This document shows positions 31,691-37,508 of a stretch of DNA of 40,523 bases, one piece after another. Within the stretch, counting starts at the first letter, position 1; the number at the start of each line of letters is the position of its first letter. The position numbers were made by a program, and so were the translations under genes. A model generated the notes under the pieces. That model did not search any database and was not told the DNA's origin. It was given only the letters and a program-made list of their open reading frames with translations. Source of the DNA: a virus; the IMG/VR virus record IMGVR_UViG_3300044960_000842, positions 1-40,523 of that record; one strand, 5' to 3'.

Positions 31691-31789
31691 CCGGGCGCTC
31701 CAGGGCGGTGCCAGGGCTCGACCGGCCGTCGCCGCTAGGGTGATAGCCACCACGTCGTCCGCGCCCTGGCGGGCCGTCCTGGCGCCAGC
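31691..31789. repeat. 99-bp dyad element, copy B
   Basis: Left arm 31691-31720 with GGCGCTCCAGGGCGGTGCCA, centre with CTAGGGTGATAGCCACC, right arm 31761-31789 with GCCCTGGCGGGCC and CTGGCGCCAGC. The arms are mutually inverted. Same architecture as 1773-1870 and 37509-37609. Confidence 0.7.
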
Positions 31790-31798
31790 AAAACGAAA

Positions 31799-31814
31799 GC
31801 GAATGCGCGTTCGC
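31799..31814. promoter_or_regulatory. 16-bp near-perfect palindrome (operator candidate)
   Basis: GCGAATGCGCGTTCGC reads the same on both strands except for one pair. It lies 10 bp after dyad element B and about 40 bp upstream of the rightward promoter of the 200-aa gene. Confidence 0.4.
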
Positions 31815-31855
31815 TCACATGGCCTGCCGCGCGGCGTCCGGTGCGCCAGGTACGC

Positions 31856-31884
31856 TTCGGTTCCGCTCTTCGCTATGGTATAGA
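31856..31884 (+). promoter_or_regulatory. Rightward promoter candidate for the 200-aa gene
   Basis: TTCGGT (31856-31861), 17-bp spacer, TATAGA (31879-31884), about 28 bases ahead of the ATG at 31913. Confidence 0.45.
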
Positions 31885-31912
31885 CTGTGCGTCGCGCAAC
31901 CTGGAACTTGGC

Positions 31913-32515
31913 ATGAGCTCCATCCCGATCTCCGCCCTCGCCGCTCGCTGTGCCGACACGGGCTTGCGGCCGGCCCGTGCGCTTGCTGCGCTCGGCGAGG
32001 ATCCAGCCCTCGCGCCAGTGATCGGACGTGAGGTCGCGCGTATCCGCGCCCTGCGCGACCAGCGTCGGCAGCGGCTCTGGTTCGTCGACCCGTTGATCGT
32101 CGCGCAGCGGTCGCGGCCGTATCGCCGGCCGTCCGCGCTCCGCGAGGAGCGGCAGCGGGTGGAAGCCGAGCGCGCCAAGCGCGAGCGCGCGGCTCGCGAA
32201 GCCGCCCGCCGCGAGGCTGTCCGCAAGTCGCTGATCGCCGCTGCTGCGGTGGCGCGGCGCATGGGCCTGCAGGTCCGCGCGTCCCGCGCCCGGGATGGAC
32301 GGGTGAGCAGCTACTACTGCGCCGCGTCCGATGGTGTCCGGATCCGCATCTCGGACCATGAGATCCCGTGGACTGAGAAGCGGGAATTCATGGCCGCCGG
32401 GCGTGGTGGCTATTTCGGCTATCCCGGTCCGGAGCTCGTGCTGACGCGTCCGCGTCGCACCGAATGGCTGCGCCGGGCGCTTGTGCTCCTGGCCGCCGGG
32501 CGGAGCGTCCCGTAA
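31913..32515 (+). CDS. Orphan rightward protein of unknown function
   Basis: A 200-aa protein, the only rightward gene between 29 and 39.7 kb. Residues 1-50 are helical (SALAARCADTGLRPARALAA). A strongly charged helix (REERQRVEAERAKRERAARE) fills about 75-100. The C-terminal ~80 residues look globular (VSSYYCAASDGVRIRISDHE, then GRGGYFGYPGPELVLT and RRTEWLRRALVLL). No family was recognised. It has its own promoter candidate plus palindrome, so it is likely controlled apart from the leftward genes. Confidence 0.7.
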   Translation: MSSIPISALAARCADTGLRPARALAALGEDPALAPVIGREVARIRALRDQRRQRLWFVDPLIVAQRSRPYRRPSALREERQRVEAERAKRERAAREAARREAVRKSLIAAAAVARRMGLQVRASRARDGRVSSYYCAASDGVRIRISDHEIPWTEKREFMAAGRGGYFGYPGPELVLTRPRRTEWLRRALVLLAAGRSVP

Positions 32516-32519
32516 GCAC

Positions 32520-32547
32520 AAAAAAACCGCCGGGACGAGCCCGGCGG
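32520..32547 (-). terminator. Rho-independent terminator of the 32.6-33.2 kb cassette
   Basis: A perfect 8-bp stem (32527-32534 with 32540-32547, 5-base loop) is followed, in leftward reading, by seven T's. The stem is identical to that at 36394-36414. Confidence 0.85.
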
Positions 32548-32601
32548 AAGCAAGCGCAACCCATGGACACGAGGACGAGCGGAGAGGCCGCTCGCACGAC
32601 A

Positions 32602-32633
32602 ATGCTAGCCGGCCGCCTGGTCCTGCGCAAGCC
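32602..32633 (-). repeat. CTAG-containing 3' box, copy 1
   Basis: In leftward reading GGCTTG ... CTAGCAT, just after the stop of the 66-aa gene and 55 bp before a terminator hairpin. Related boxes are at 33427-33458 and 36462-36493. Confidence 0.55.
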
Positions 32634-32634
32634 G

Positions 32635-32835
32635 TCAGGAAGGGTGGCTCGGCGGCGGGTTGCCGGCGTGCCAGGCGACCGCGCGCGCCAGCCAGGCGGC
32701 CAGCGCGGGCGGCACCTGCGCATTGCCCGCAGCCCAGCGCCGCACCCGCGTCTCGTGGACGCCGGCGCGACGCGCGAGCTCGCGCTGCGACCAGCCGATG
32801 GTCCGCAGCGCGAGGGCGAGGTCGGTGGCGGTCAC
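32635..32835 (-). CDS. Small XRE-type helix-turn-helix protein
   Basis: A 66-aa protein from GTG 32835, overlapping the preceding stop as GTGA. TDLALALRTIGWSQRELARR, then AGVHETRVRRWAAG is a single HTH. VPPALAAWLARAVAWH follows as a final helix. This form is frequent in small phage and host DNA-binding proteins. Probably a regulator of its own cassette. Confidence 0.75.
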   Translation of the reverse strand: MTATDLALALRTIGWSQRELARRAGVHETRVRRWAAGNAQVPPALAAWLARAVAWHAGNPPPSHPS

Positions 32836-33218
32836 CGGCCGCCGCCGGCGAGCGCGTCGGCGATCACTTCGGTCGCCAGCTCCGCCACCTCGTGCAGCCG
32901 GGCATCCGGCCGCACTCCGTACCGGGCGCACGCTGCCTCGATGCACCACGCCGGCGCCCGCAACCGGTAGCGCCTGGTTGCCTCGCGGATCGTGTCCGCA
33001 AGCGTGACGCCGAGCGGGTCGCGGTCCGCCCACGCCCGCCCGTCGAAGCCATGCTGGGAGAAGTCCCAGCAGTAGTCCTCAATCCTCTCGGCGATAAACT
33101 CGTTCAGCCCGTTCGGCTGAACCTCGTTCTGGCCGGCCCAGTAGCCGACCGCGCCCGCGTGAAGCGACGCGCCCTTGACGAACGCCCAGGCCGCGTCGCA
33201 CCGGTCCGCCTTCCGCAT
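32832..33218 (-). CDS. Hypothetical protein preceding the small HTH gene
   Basis: A 128-aa protein with GGAGG before ATG 33218. It is largely helical and rich in Trp and Arg (DAAWAFVKGASLHAGAVGYW, LNEFIAERIEDYCWDFSQHG, RARLHEVAELATEVIADALA-like end). No family was recognised. Coupling to the HTH protein by GTGA overlap hints at a two-gene unit. Confidence 0.65.
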   Translation of the reverse strand: MRKADRCDAAWAFVKGASLHAGAVGYWAGQNEVQPNGLNEFIAERIEDYCWDFSQHGFDGRAWADRDPLGVTLADTIREATRRYRLRAPAWCIEAACARYGVRPDARLHEVAELATEVIADALAGGGR

Positions 33219-33268
33219 GGATGGTTTCCTCCTGTCTCGCCCGGCACCATCGCCATGGCTCGTCGCGA

Positions 33269-33297
33269 CGCATGACGCATTTCGCGCCTGCGCGCAA
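33269..33297 (-). promoter_or_regulatory. Leftward promoter candidate, TTGCGC-N17-CATGCG
   Basis: Minus strand -35 at 33297-33292, -10 at 33274-33269, spacer 17 bp, about 50 bases before ATG 33218. It shares the TTGCGY type with the promoters at 36.3 and 37.4 kb. Confidence 0.4.
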
Positions 33298-33334
33298 GCG
33301 CAAAACCCCGAGGGCGCTTTCCTGGGTGGCGGAC

Positions 33335-33362
33335 AAAAAAAAGCCGGGGCCGAAGCCCCGGC
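33335..33362 (-). terminator. Rho-independent terminator with TTCG loop
   Basis: A perfect 8-bp stem (33343-33350 with 33355-33362) closed by a TTCG tetraloop in leftward reading, followed by eight T's. It ends the 36.2-33.5 kb cassette and lies just upstream of the next leftward promoter. Confidence 0.9.
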
Positions 33363-33426
33363 GAAGCCTCGCGCCCTCCGGTGGGAGGGACGCGCTCGGG
33401 GAGGAAACCCGCACGACAACGACGCG

Positions 33427-33458
33427 ATGCTAGCTGGCCGCGCCTGCCTGATCAAGCC
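33427..33458 (-). repeat. CTAG-containing 3' box, copy 2
   Basis: Begins at the base after the stop of the 98-aa gene. In leftward reading GGCTTGATCAGG ... GCTAGCAT, 64 bp before the terminator hairpin. Confidence 0.6.
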
Positions 33459-33755
33459 TCACGGGATGCCGGGGCCCGGCTGCCGCGTGGCCGGCGTCAT
33501 GTCGGTGCCGGCCATCGCCATGCAGGCGAAGCCATCGCGCGTGACCAGCAGCGTCCACGTCCGCGTCTCCGGCGACAGCAGCAGGAGCAGCTCGCTCCCG
33601 TCGGCGTGCGTGGCGCGCACGAAGGGCCGCTCCTTGAAGAACCGGCCAAGCCGGTCGATCATCTGATCGGCGCTGCCGCATGGCGTCGCCTGCGGTTGCG
33701 GCGCCTGCGCGGCGGTGGCGCACAGCAGCGCTGCGGCTGCGACGGCGGCCTTCAC
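33459..33755 (-). CDS. Small exported protein
   Basis: A 98-aa protein from GTG 33755 (GTGA overlap). A Sec signal peptide (MKAAVAAAALLCATAAQA, cleavage after AQA) precedes a mature domain of about 80 residues with two Cys (TPCGSADQMI ... DGFACMAMAG) and a beta pair (ELLLLLSPETRTWTLLVT). It resembles small secreted alphaproteobacterial proteins of unknown role, with paired Cys likely disulfide-bonded. An exported phage protein in an accessory cassette could alter the envelope or exclude other phages. Confidence 0.7.
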   Translation of the reverse strand: MKAAVAAAALLCATAAQAPQPQATPCGSADQMIDRLGRFFKERPFVRATHADGSELLLLLSPETRTWTLLVTRDGFACMAMAGTDMTPATRQPGPGIP

Positions 33756-34000
33756 GCTGCGTCTCCCTGGATCGCGGAGGCGGTTCCGGCGAGCAGCCGT
33801 GCCTTGAAGTCCGGCGGCACCGGGCGGCTGTCGGTGATGCTCCGCCCGATCCGCAACGCGCCGGCGCGACCGACGAAGTACAGGCGCGGCTCCATGTGCG
33901 GGTGCGAGAGCACGGTATACCGCCTGGTCACGTACGAGATGACCTCGCAGCCGCGCCGGACAAGCTCCTCGACGAGGCGGCCATGAATGGTCTTCGTCAT
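33752..34000 (-). CDS. Small protein of the YFVGRAGALR paralog family, copy 2
   Basis: An 82-aa protein with GAGG before the ATG. It shares KTIHGRLVEEL, RRYTVL, YFVGRAGALRIGR and DSRPVP..FKARLL with the 81-aa protein at 28822-29067. The two genes lie on opposite strands 5 kb apart, in different cassettes. Function unknown. Confidence 0.75.
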   Translation of the reverse strand: MTKTIHGRLVEELVRRGCEVISYVTRRYTVLSHPHMEPRLYFVGRAGALRIGRSITDSRPVPPDFKARLLAGTASAIQGDAA

Positions 34001-34009
34001 GGCTTTTCC

Positions 34010-34321
34010 TCAGCTCACCCGCACCACGATCCAGCGGATCGCCGCGCCGTCCGGCAGCGACGTGGCGCCCTCCGGCAGCCGCGGGCCGGAGTACTGTCCG
34101 ACCAGCACGGTGTCGCCGGGCTGCAGCTGCAGGGTGGCGCGCGCGACCGGCACCTCGCGACCCAGCAAGGTCGCGAAGATCGCGGCCGTCGTCTCGTGGC
34201 CGACGGCGCTGGTCGCCGTGGTCGCAAGGCTGCGCGCCGTATCCAGGCCGACCTCCTCCGCGACGATGCGCGCGGGGAATGAACGCAGCATGTTAAGGCT
34301 GAAGGCGTTTGCCAGGTGCAC
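34010..34321 (-). CDS. DUF1874/STIV B116-like protein, AcrIII-1 ring nuclease family
   Basis: A 103-aa protein from GTG 34321 with AAAGGAG upstream. HLANAFSLNMLRSFPARIV (2-20), SAVGHETTAAIFATLLG (38-54), LQLQPGDTVLVGQYSG (64-79) and RLPEG (81-85) reproduce the DUF1874 signature. In characterised AcrIII-1 proteins (SIRV1 gp29) a His in the SxGH segment and a Glu in the RLxEG segment are the key active-site residues. Both are present here (H42, E85). The family destroys cyclic tetra-adenylate and so blocks type III CRISPR signalling. Activity here is inferred. It sits in a cassette of small unknown genes. Confidence 0.85.
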   Translation of the reverse strand: MHLANAFSLNMLRSFPARIVAEEVGLDTARSLATTATSAVGHETTAAIFATLLGREVPVARATLQLQPGDTVLVGQYSGPRLPEGATSLPDGAAIRWIVVRVS

Positions 34322-34343
34322 TTTCTTCTCCTTTCCGATGTGG

Positions 34344-34637
34344 TTAGCGCGAGGCGGCGGCGAGCAGCCGCGCCTTCATGGACCGGGCTGCTGTCGGTGG
34401 CGGTCGGGCCGACGCTCCGCCGGCCTCGACGCAGCGGAAGCGCGCCAGGTCGGTCGCCTCTGGCGTGGCGACGCACCACCCCGGCTCGCCATCATGCGCC
34501 AGCGCGGGATAGGCGCCCGCCCTGCGGCCCGCCACCCGCCTTGCGACGCGCTGCGCGGCTTCCGCTTCGTCGCGTCCGCGCGCGGTGGCCTTCCAGCGGC
34601 CGAAGCCGCCGACGCCCTCGAAGATGTACCTGTTCAT
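34344..34637 (-). CDS. Hypothetical protein next to the AcrIII-1-like gene
   Basis: A 97-aa protein with GGAGGAG before the ATG (MNRYIFEGVGGFGRWKATAR). The N-terminal 50 residues look like a small alpha/beta RNA- or DNA-binding unit, and the tail RPPPTAARSMKARLLAAASR recalls the C-terminus of the YFVGRAGALR proteins. No family was recognised. Confidence 0.65.
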   Translation of the reverse strand: MNRYIFEGVGGFGRWKATARGRDEAEAAQRVARRVAGRRAGAYPALAHDGEPGWCVATPEATDLARFRCVEAGGASARPPPTAARSMKARLLAAASR

Positions 34638-34690
34638 CCCGTCGTCTCCTCCGCTGGCCATGGCCGGCGGTCGATGGGCGCGGCGGCTCG

Positions 34691-35248
34691 TCATGCCTTG
34701 GTCCTCGGCAGGATGACCACGAGGCCGCGCGCGAAATTCTGCGCCAGCTCGGCGTCGCCTCGAAAGACCTCCCGATGGGCCTCGTACGGAAGGCCGGCCG
34801 GGTGGGCGTCGATGACCAGCTGGAGTTGGCGATACTCTGGCGCGCCGAACGGCAGCGGATTGAACGGACGGCCGGTCGCGTCCCGCGCCGCCGGGCCGAC
34901 GTGGAGCATGGTTCCCAGCAGCCGGCCGTAGCTTGGCAGCCGGATCGGCCGGCCGTCGGCGTCGCATGCGCAACGCGCCGTCCCGCTCGGCATGCGAATG
35001 CGGACCCGCCGGACGACCTCGTAGAGGCCGCTCCCCTCCGGCGGCGGGAAGCTGGCCAAGGTCTCCGCGCCGACATCGCCGGCGAGGCGCTCGACCTCCT
35101 CGAAGTATCGGCGCAGGCGTTCCTCGCGTTCCGCCTGCTTCTGCGCGGCGAGCGCGGCGTATTTCTCGTGGCGGCGGAGAACCATCTCGCCGTACCGCGC
35201 GAGGACGGCGGCGACCTCGGCGGGCAGTCCGCCGCGGGCGTCACACAT
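34691..35248 (-). CDS. Hypothetical protein with N-terminal coiled coil
   Basis: A 185-aa protein with GGAGG before ATG 35248. Residues 15-60 form a charged helix (HEKYAALAAQKQAEREERLR). The C-terminal ~110 residues are beta-rich (YEVVRRVRIRMPSGTARCAC, LPSYGRLLGTMLHVG, FARGLVVILPRTKA). No family was recognised. Confidence 0.65.
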   Translation of the reverse strand: MCDARGGLPAEVAAVLARYGEMVLRRHEKYAALAAQKQAEREERLRRYFEEVERLAGDVGAETLASFPPPEGSGLYEVVRRVRIRMPSGTARCACDADGRPIRLPSYGRLLGTMLHVGPAARDATGRPFNPLPFGAPEYRQLQLVIDAHPAGLPYEAHREVFRGDAELAQNFARGLVVILPRTKA

Positions 35249-35483
35249 GGCTCGCCTCCATGGGCGCGGCCGCCATCGCCGGCAATGGCTGGATCGTCTC
35301 GCCGATCAGCCGGCGGCCGAAGCGCGCCATCGCGCGGCGCTCGGCGGCGGCCAACCGCAGGTAGCGTCGGCGCTCGCCACCGGCGGCGGCGGCGGCGCGG
35401 CGCTCGTACGCCGATGCCAGGATCTGGCAGTAGCGGATCGAGCCAACCAGATTGGCGGCGCGGGCGATGTCGAATGGGCGCAT
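35241..35483 (-). CDS. Small basic helical protein
   Basis: An 80-aa protein from ATG 35483 with ACGGAG upstream (MRPFDIARAANLVGSIRYCQ). It is nearly all helix with many Arg and Ala, including ERRRYLRLAAAERRAMARFG. It could bind nucleic acid. It overlaps the next gene by 8 bp. No family was recognised. Confidence 0.6.
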   Translation of the reverse strand: MRPFDIARAANLVGSIRYCQILASAYERRAAAAAGGERRRYLRLAAAERRAMARFGRRLIGETIQPLPAMAAAPMEASHV

Positions 35484-35544
35484 GGGAAACTCCGTTGCGA
35501 GGGGAGGGCCGGCCGGCGCCATCGCGCCGACCGGCGGCTTGCCA

Positions 35545-36246
35545 TCAGTTCCGGTAGCGGGCGGGGACCACGCTGCGGGGAGCGAGGACCGCCTCCTCGG
35601 CGACCCGCGCGCCCGCGCCGACGAGGGAGTCCGCGCCAACCTCCGCGTTGGCGCGGATCCGCGCGCCAACCATGATCTGCGCGCGCGGCCCGACAACCGC
35701 GCCCGCCTCGACCTTGACGTGGCGGTTCAAGCTTGCGCCGCGCTCGATCTTGACGCGGCATTCGAGGTGCGTCTCGCGGCCGATCTGCGCCATTCGCTCG
35801 ATGCGGCAGTCCGCCTCGATGATGGCCTCGTCGCCGACGAGGACCTCGTCCTCAATCCGGACGCGATGGCTGATCCGCGCGCGGGGGCCGATGTGGACGC
35901 GATCCCCGACGATCACGCCCGCGCTGACGAAGGCCTCTTCGGCGACCAGGGAGTCGTCGCCGACCCGGGTGTCCGGGTCGAGCCATGCGCGCGGGCCGAT
36001 CACGGTCCGCTCGCCCACCACCACCCGCTGCGCGATCACGCAATCCGGGCCCACCGTCGCGTCGCGGCGGACTCGCGCGCCCTTATTGATGATGGTGTTG
36101 GGGCCGATGCAGGCGCCTGCCTCGACGCGGGCGCCGTCGCAAAGCGTCACACCGTTGTCGATCGTCGCGGTCGGGTCGATCTCGACCTGACCAAAGATGC
36201 TCAGCGTCGCGACGCTGCCATCCAGGTTCGTGCGGGTCTTGAACAT
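35545..36246 (-). CDS. Left-handed beta-helix (hexapeptide-repeat) protein
   Basis: A 233-aa protein from ATG 36246 with AAGGAG upstream. From about residue 18 almost to the end it consists of hexapeptide repeats of the type [LIV]-G-x4, for example VEIDPTATIDNGVTL, CIGPNTIINKGARV and VIVGDRVHIGPRARI, so the whole chain should fold as one left-handed beta-helix. Such folds are typical of acyltransferases acting on sugars, but those also have extra loops and a catalytic His environment not evident here. Options are surface-sugar modification, a structural rod, or a decoy of nucleic-acid shape. It heads the accessory cassette containing the AcrIII-1-like gene. Confidence 0.8.
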   Translation of the reverse strand: MFKTRTNLDGSVATLSIFGQVEIDPTATIDNGVTLCDGARVEAGACIGPNTIINKGARVRRDATVGPDCVIAQRVVVGERTVIGPRAWLDPDTRVGDDSLVAEEAFVSAGVIVGDRVHIGPRARISHRVRIEDEVLVGDEAIIEADCRIERMAQIGRETHLECRVKIERGASLNRHVKVEAGAVVGPRAQIMVGARIRANAEVGADSLVGAGARVAEEAVLAPRSVVPARYRN

Positions 36247-36286
36247 CGTCTTCGCGCTCCTTGCTGGCTCCCCGTTTCTGGCTTCG

Positions 36287-36315
36287 CTTATACCGTCAGC
36301 CGGGTCGAAACGCAA
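36287..36315 (-). promoter_or_regulatory. Leftward promoter TTGCGT-N17-TATAAG
   Basis: Minus strand -35 at 36315-36310 and -10 at 36292-36287 with a 17-bp spacer. An A-run lies just upstream as a possible UP element. The 13 bases CTTGCGTTTCGAC are shared with the 37.4 kb promoter. It drives the beta-helix/AcrIII-1 cassette. Confidence 0.65.
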
Positions 36316-36386
36316 GCGTTTTTTCCGCTGGAGGCAGAAATTTTTTGCGGCGGGTCCGGCGCGTCGGGACGGCGCCTGGCGCCAAC

Positions 36387-36414
36387 AAAAAAACCGCCGG
36401 GACGAGCCCGGCGG
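36387..36414 (-). terminator. Rho-independent terminator of the 37.4-36.5 kb cassette
   Basis: A perfect 8-bp stem (36394-36401 with 36407-36414, 5-base loop) followed in leftward reading by seven T's. Stem and loop are identical to the terminator at 32520-32547. Confidence 0.88.
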
Positions 36415-36461
36415 AAGTTCGCGCAAAGACGGCGCGAGCAGGGAGGAACTCGCGCGCGCCC

Positions 36462-36493
36462 ATGCTAGTCGCCCGCGCCGTCCGGATCAAGCC
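36462..36493 (-). repeat. CTAG-containing 3' box, copy 3
   Basis: In leftward reading GGCTTGATCCGG ... GACTAGCAT. Here the box also supplies the stop codon (TAG) of the 73-aa gene. It lies 48 bp before the terminator hairpin. Confidence 0.6.
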
Positions 36494-36686
36494 CGGCCGC
36501 GCGCCGCAACGCCGCTTCGTAGAACCGTCGCCAGTCGGCGATCCCGCCGAACCGCGCCGCCACGCGCTCGAACGACGCGAGCTTGGCCGCCTCGTCCGCC
36601 GCCAGGGGACGGTTGCCGCCGACCGCCCTGCGCGCCCGAGCGCCACCCGCCGCGCCACGCGCGGGCGCCGCGTCGCCGGGCTTCAC
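36465..36686 (-). CDS. Small hypothetical protein
   Basis: A 73-aa protein from GTG 36686 (GTGA overlap). The basic N-terminus (VKPGDAAPARGAAGGARARR) is followed by a short helical domain (EAAKLASFERVAARFGGIAD, WRRFYEAALRRAAG). No family was recognised. Confidence 0.6.
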   Translation of the reverse strand: MKPGDAAPARGAAGGARARRAVGGNRPLAADEAAKLASFERVAARFGGIADWRRFYEAALRRAAGLDPDGAGD

Positions 36687-37219
36687 GAGTCCGACCTCCG
36701 CGCGCCGAACCAGAACGGCTTGAAGAGGAAGGCCACCGCCTTCCCCCCGCCCCAGAACAGGACCAGCGACATCAGCAGGAGCAGGAACATCTCGCCCCAC
36801 GACACGGTTAACGCATGCCGCAGAAGCATCGCCGCCCAGAGCCACGATACGCATGCGAAACAGAGGATCACGATCCAGACCATTGCGAGACCGATCGCCT
36901 CGGCAACCGGACTCGGCTGGCTGACAGACGCGCTGCACGCCGCCGCGCTTCTCCTCGCGGACGGCTCTTTGCGCATCTCGCGCCAGTCCTCCCTGATCGC
37001 ATCGGTCGTGCCCTGCCACACGACTCCGCCACCAATGAAACAATAGATGAATGCCAGATAAAGCACGGGGAACATGAAGTACCACGGCAGGCCTGCCGCC
37101 CACCAGCAGAGCCAGCCGAATATGGCCCAGATGGCGAGCGCGGCGCCGTATCCGGCCACCGCCGTCACAAGGGCCATCGCGGCGAACGCGGCCAGGTCGC
37201 CGCATTGCGTTCTGCGCAT
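36683..37219 (-). CDS. Polytopic membrane protein
   Basis: A 178-aa protein with GGAGGAGG before ATG 37219. Four likely membrane helices: FAAMALVTAVAGYGAALAIW, WYFMFPVLYLAFIYCFIGGG, IGLAMVWIVILCFACVSWLW and MFLLLLMSLVLFWGGG. A charged cytoplasmic-type loop lies between the second and third. No family was recognised. Early expression beside the recombination genes suggests a takeover or exclusion role rather than lysis. Confidence 0.7.
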   Translation of the reverse strand: MRRTQCGDLAAFAAMALVTAVAGYGAALAIWAIFGWLCWWAAGLPWYFMFPVLYLAFIYCFIGGGVVWQGTTDAIREDWREMRKEPSARRSAAACSASVSQPSPVAEAIGLAMVWIVILCFACVSWLWAAMLLRHALTVSWGEMFLLLLMSLVLFWGGGKAVAFLFKPFWFGARRSDS

Positions 37220-37229
37220 GGCCTCCTCC

Positions 37230-37376
37230 TCAGCTGCGCAGAGCGCCGAGCAGGCGGGCAGCGGCACCGGCCGCGTCCGCGTTGCTCACCGCATCGACGG
37301 CCAGAAAGGCCAGAACCGTCACGCCGCCGACGAACAGCGCGACGGTGAACAGCGAGAGAGCGAGCTCGCGAAGCAT
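37230..37376 (-). CDS. One-TM micro-protein
   Basis: A 48-aa protein from ATG 37376 with GGAGG upstream (MLRELALSLFTVALFVGGVT). It has a single membrane helix and a short Ala-rich end. First gene of the 37.4 kb cassette, 10 bp before the polytopic protein. No family was recognised. Confidence 0.6.
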   Translation of the reverse strand: MLRELALSLFTVALFVGGVTVLAFLAVDAVSNADAAGAAARLLGALRS

Positions 37377-37420
37377 GGGTTTCCTCCAAGGCCAGGCGAC
37401 CGCCATCGGCCGCACGACAG

Positions 37421-37449
37421 AGCATGGCACGGATCACGTCGAAACGCAA
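37421..37449 (-). promoter_or_regulatory. Leftward promoter TTGCGT-N17-CATGCT
   Basis: Minus strand -35 at 37449-37444 and -10 at 37426-37421, spacer 17 bp. It shares CTTGCGTTTCGAC with the 36.3 kb promoter. It serves the membrane-protein cassette. Confidence 0.5.
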
Positions 37450-37508
37450 GCTGGCATTGCCGCAGACCGAAGGGCGACGGCGGTCCCCGGCCTGCGGACA
37501 TGCCCATT

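Larger units (their letters stand above)
31481..31912. other. Divergent regulatory interval with dyad element copy B
   Basis: Between the leftward DUF6362 cassette and the rightward 200-aa gene lie a leftward promoter candidate, the second 99-bp dyad element, a 16-bp palindrome and a rightward promoter candidate. An ATG at 31604 with GGGAGG upstream opens a long frame leftward, but its first 140 codons are not protein-like. Confidence 0.55.

Noticed and set aside
31169-32602. A 477-aa leftward frame covering the 31.5-32.6 kb interval
   Set aside because: It runs opposite the 200-aa rightward gene and across the dyad element. Only its last ~103 codons are protein-like.
36683-37267. Start of the polytopic membrane protein at 37267
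   Set aside because: ATG 37219 has GGAGGAGG directly upstream, while the added N-terminus has no ribosome site.
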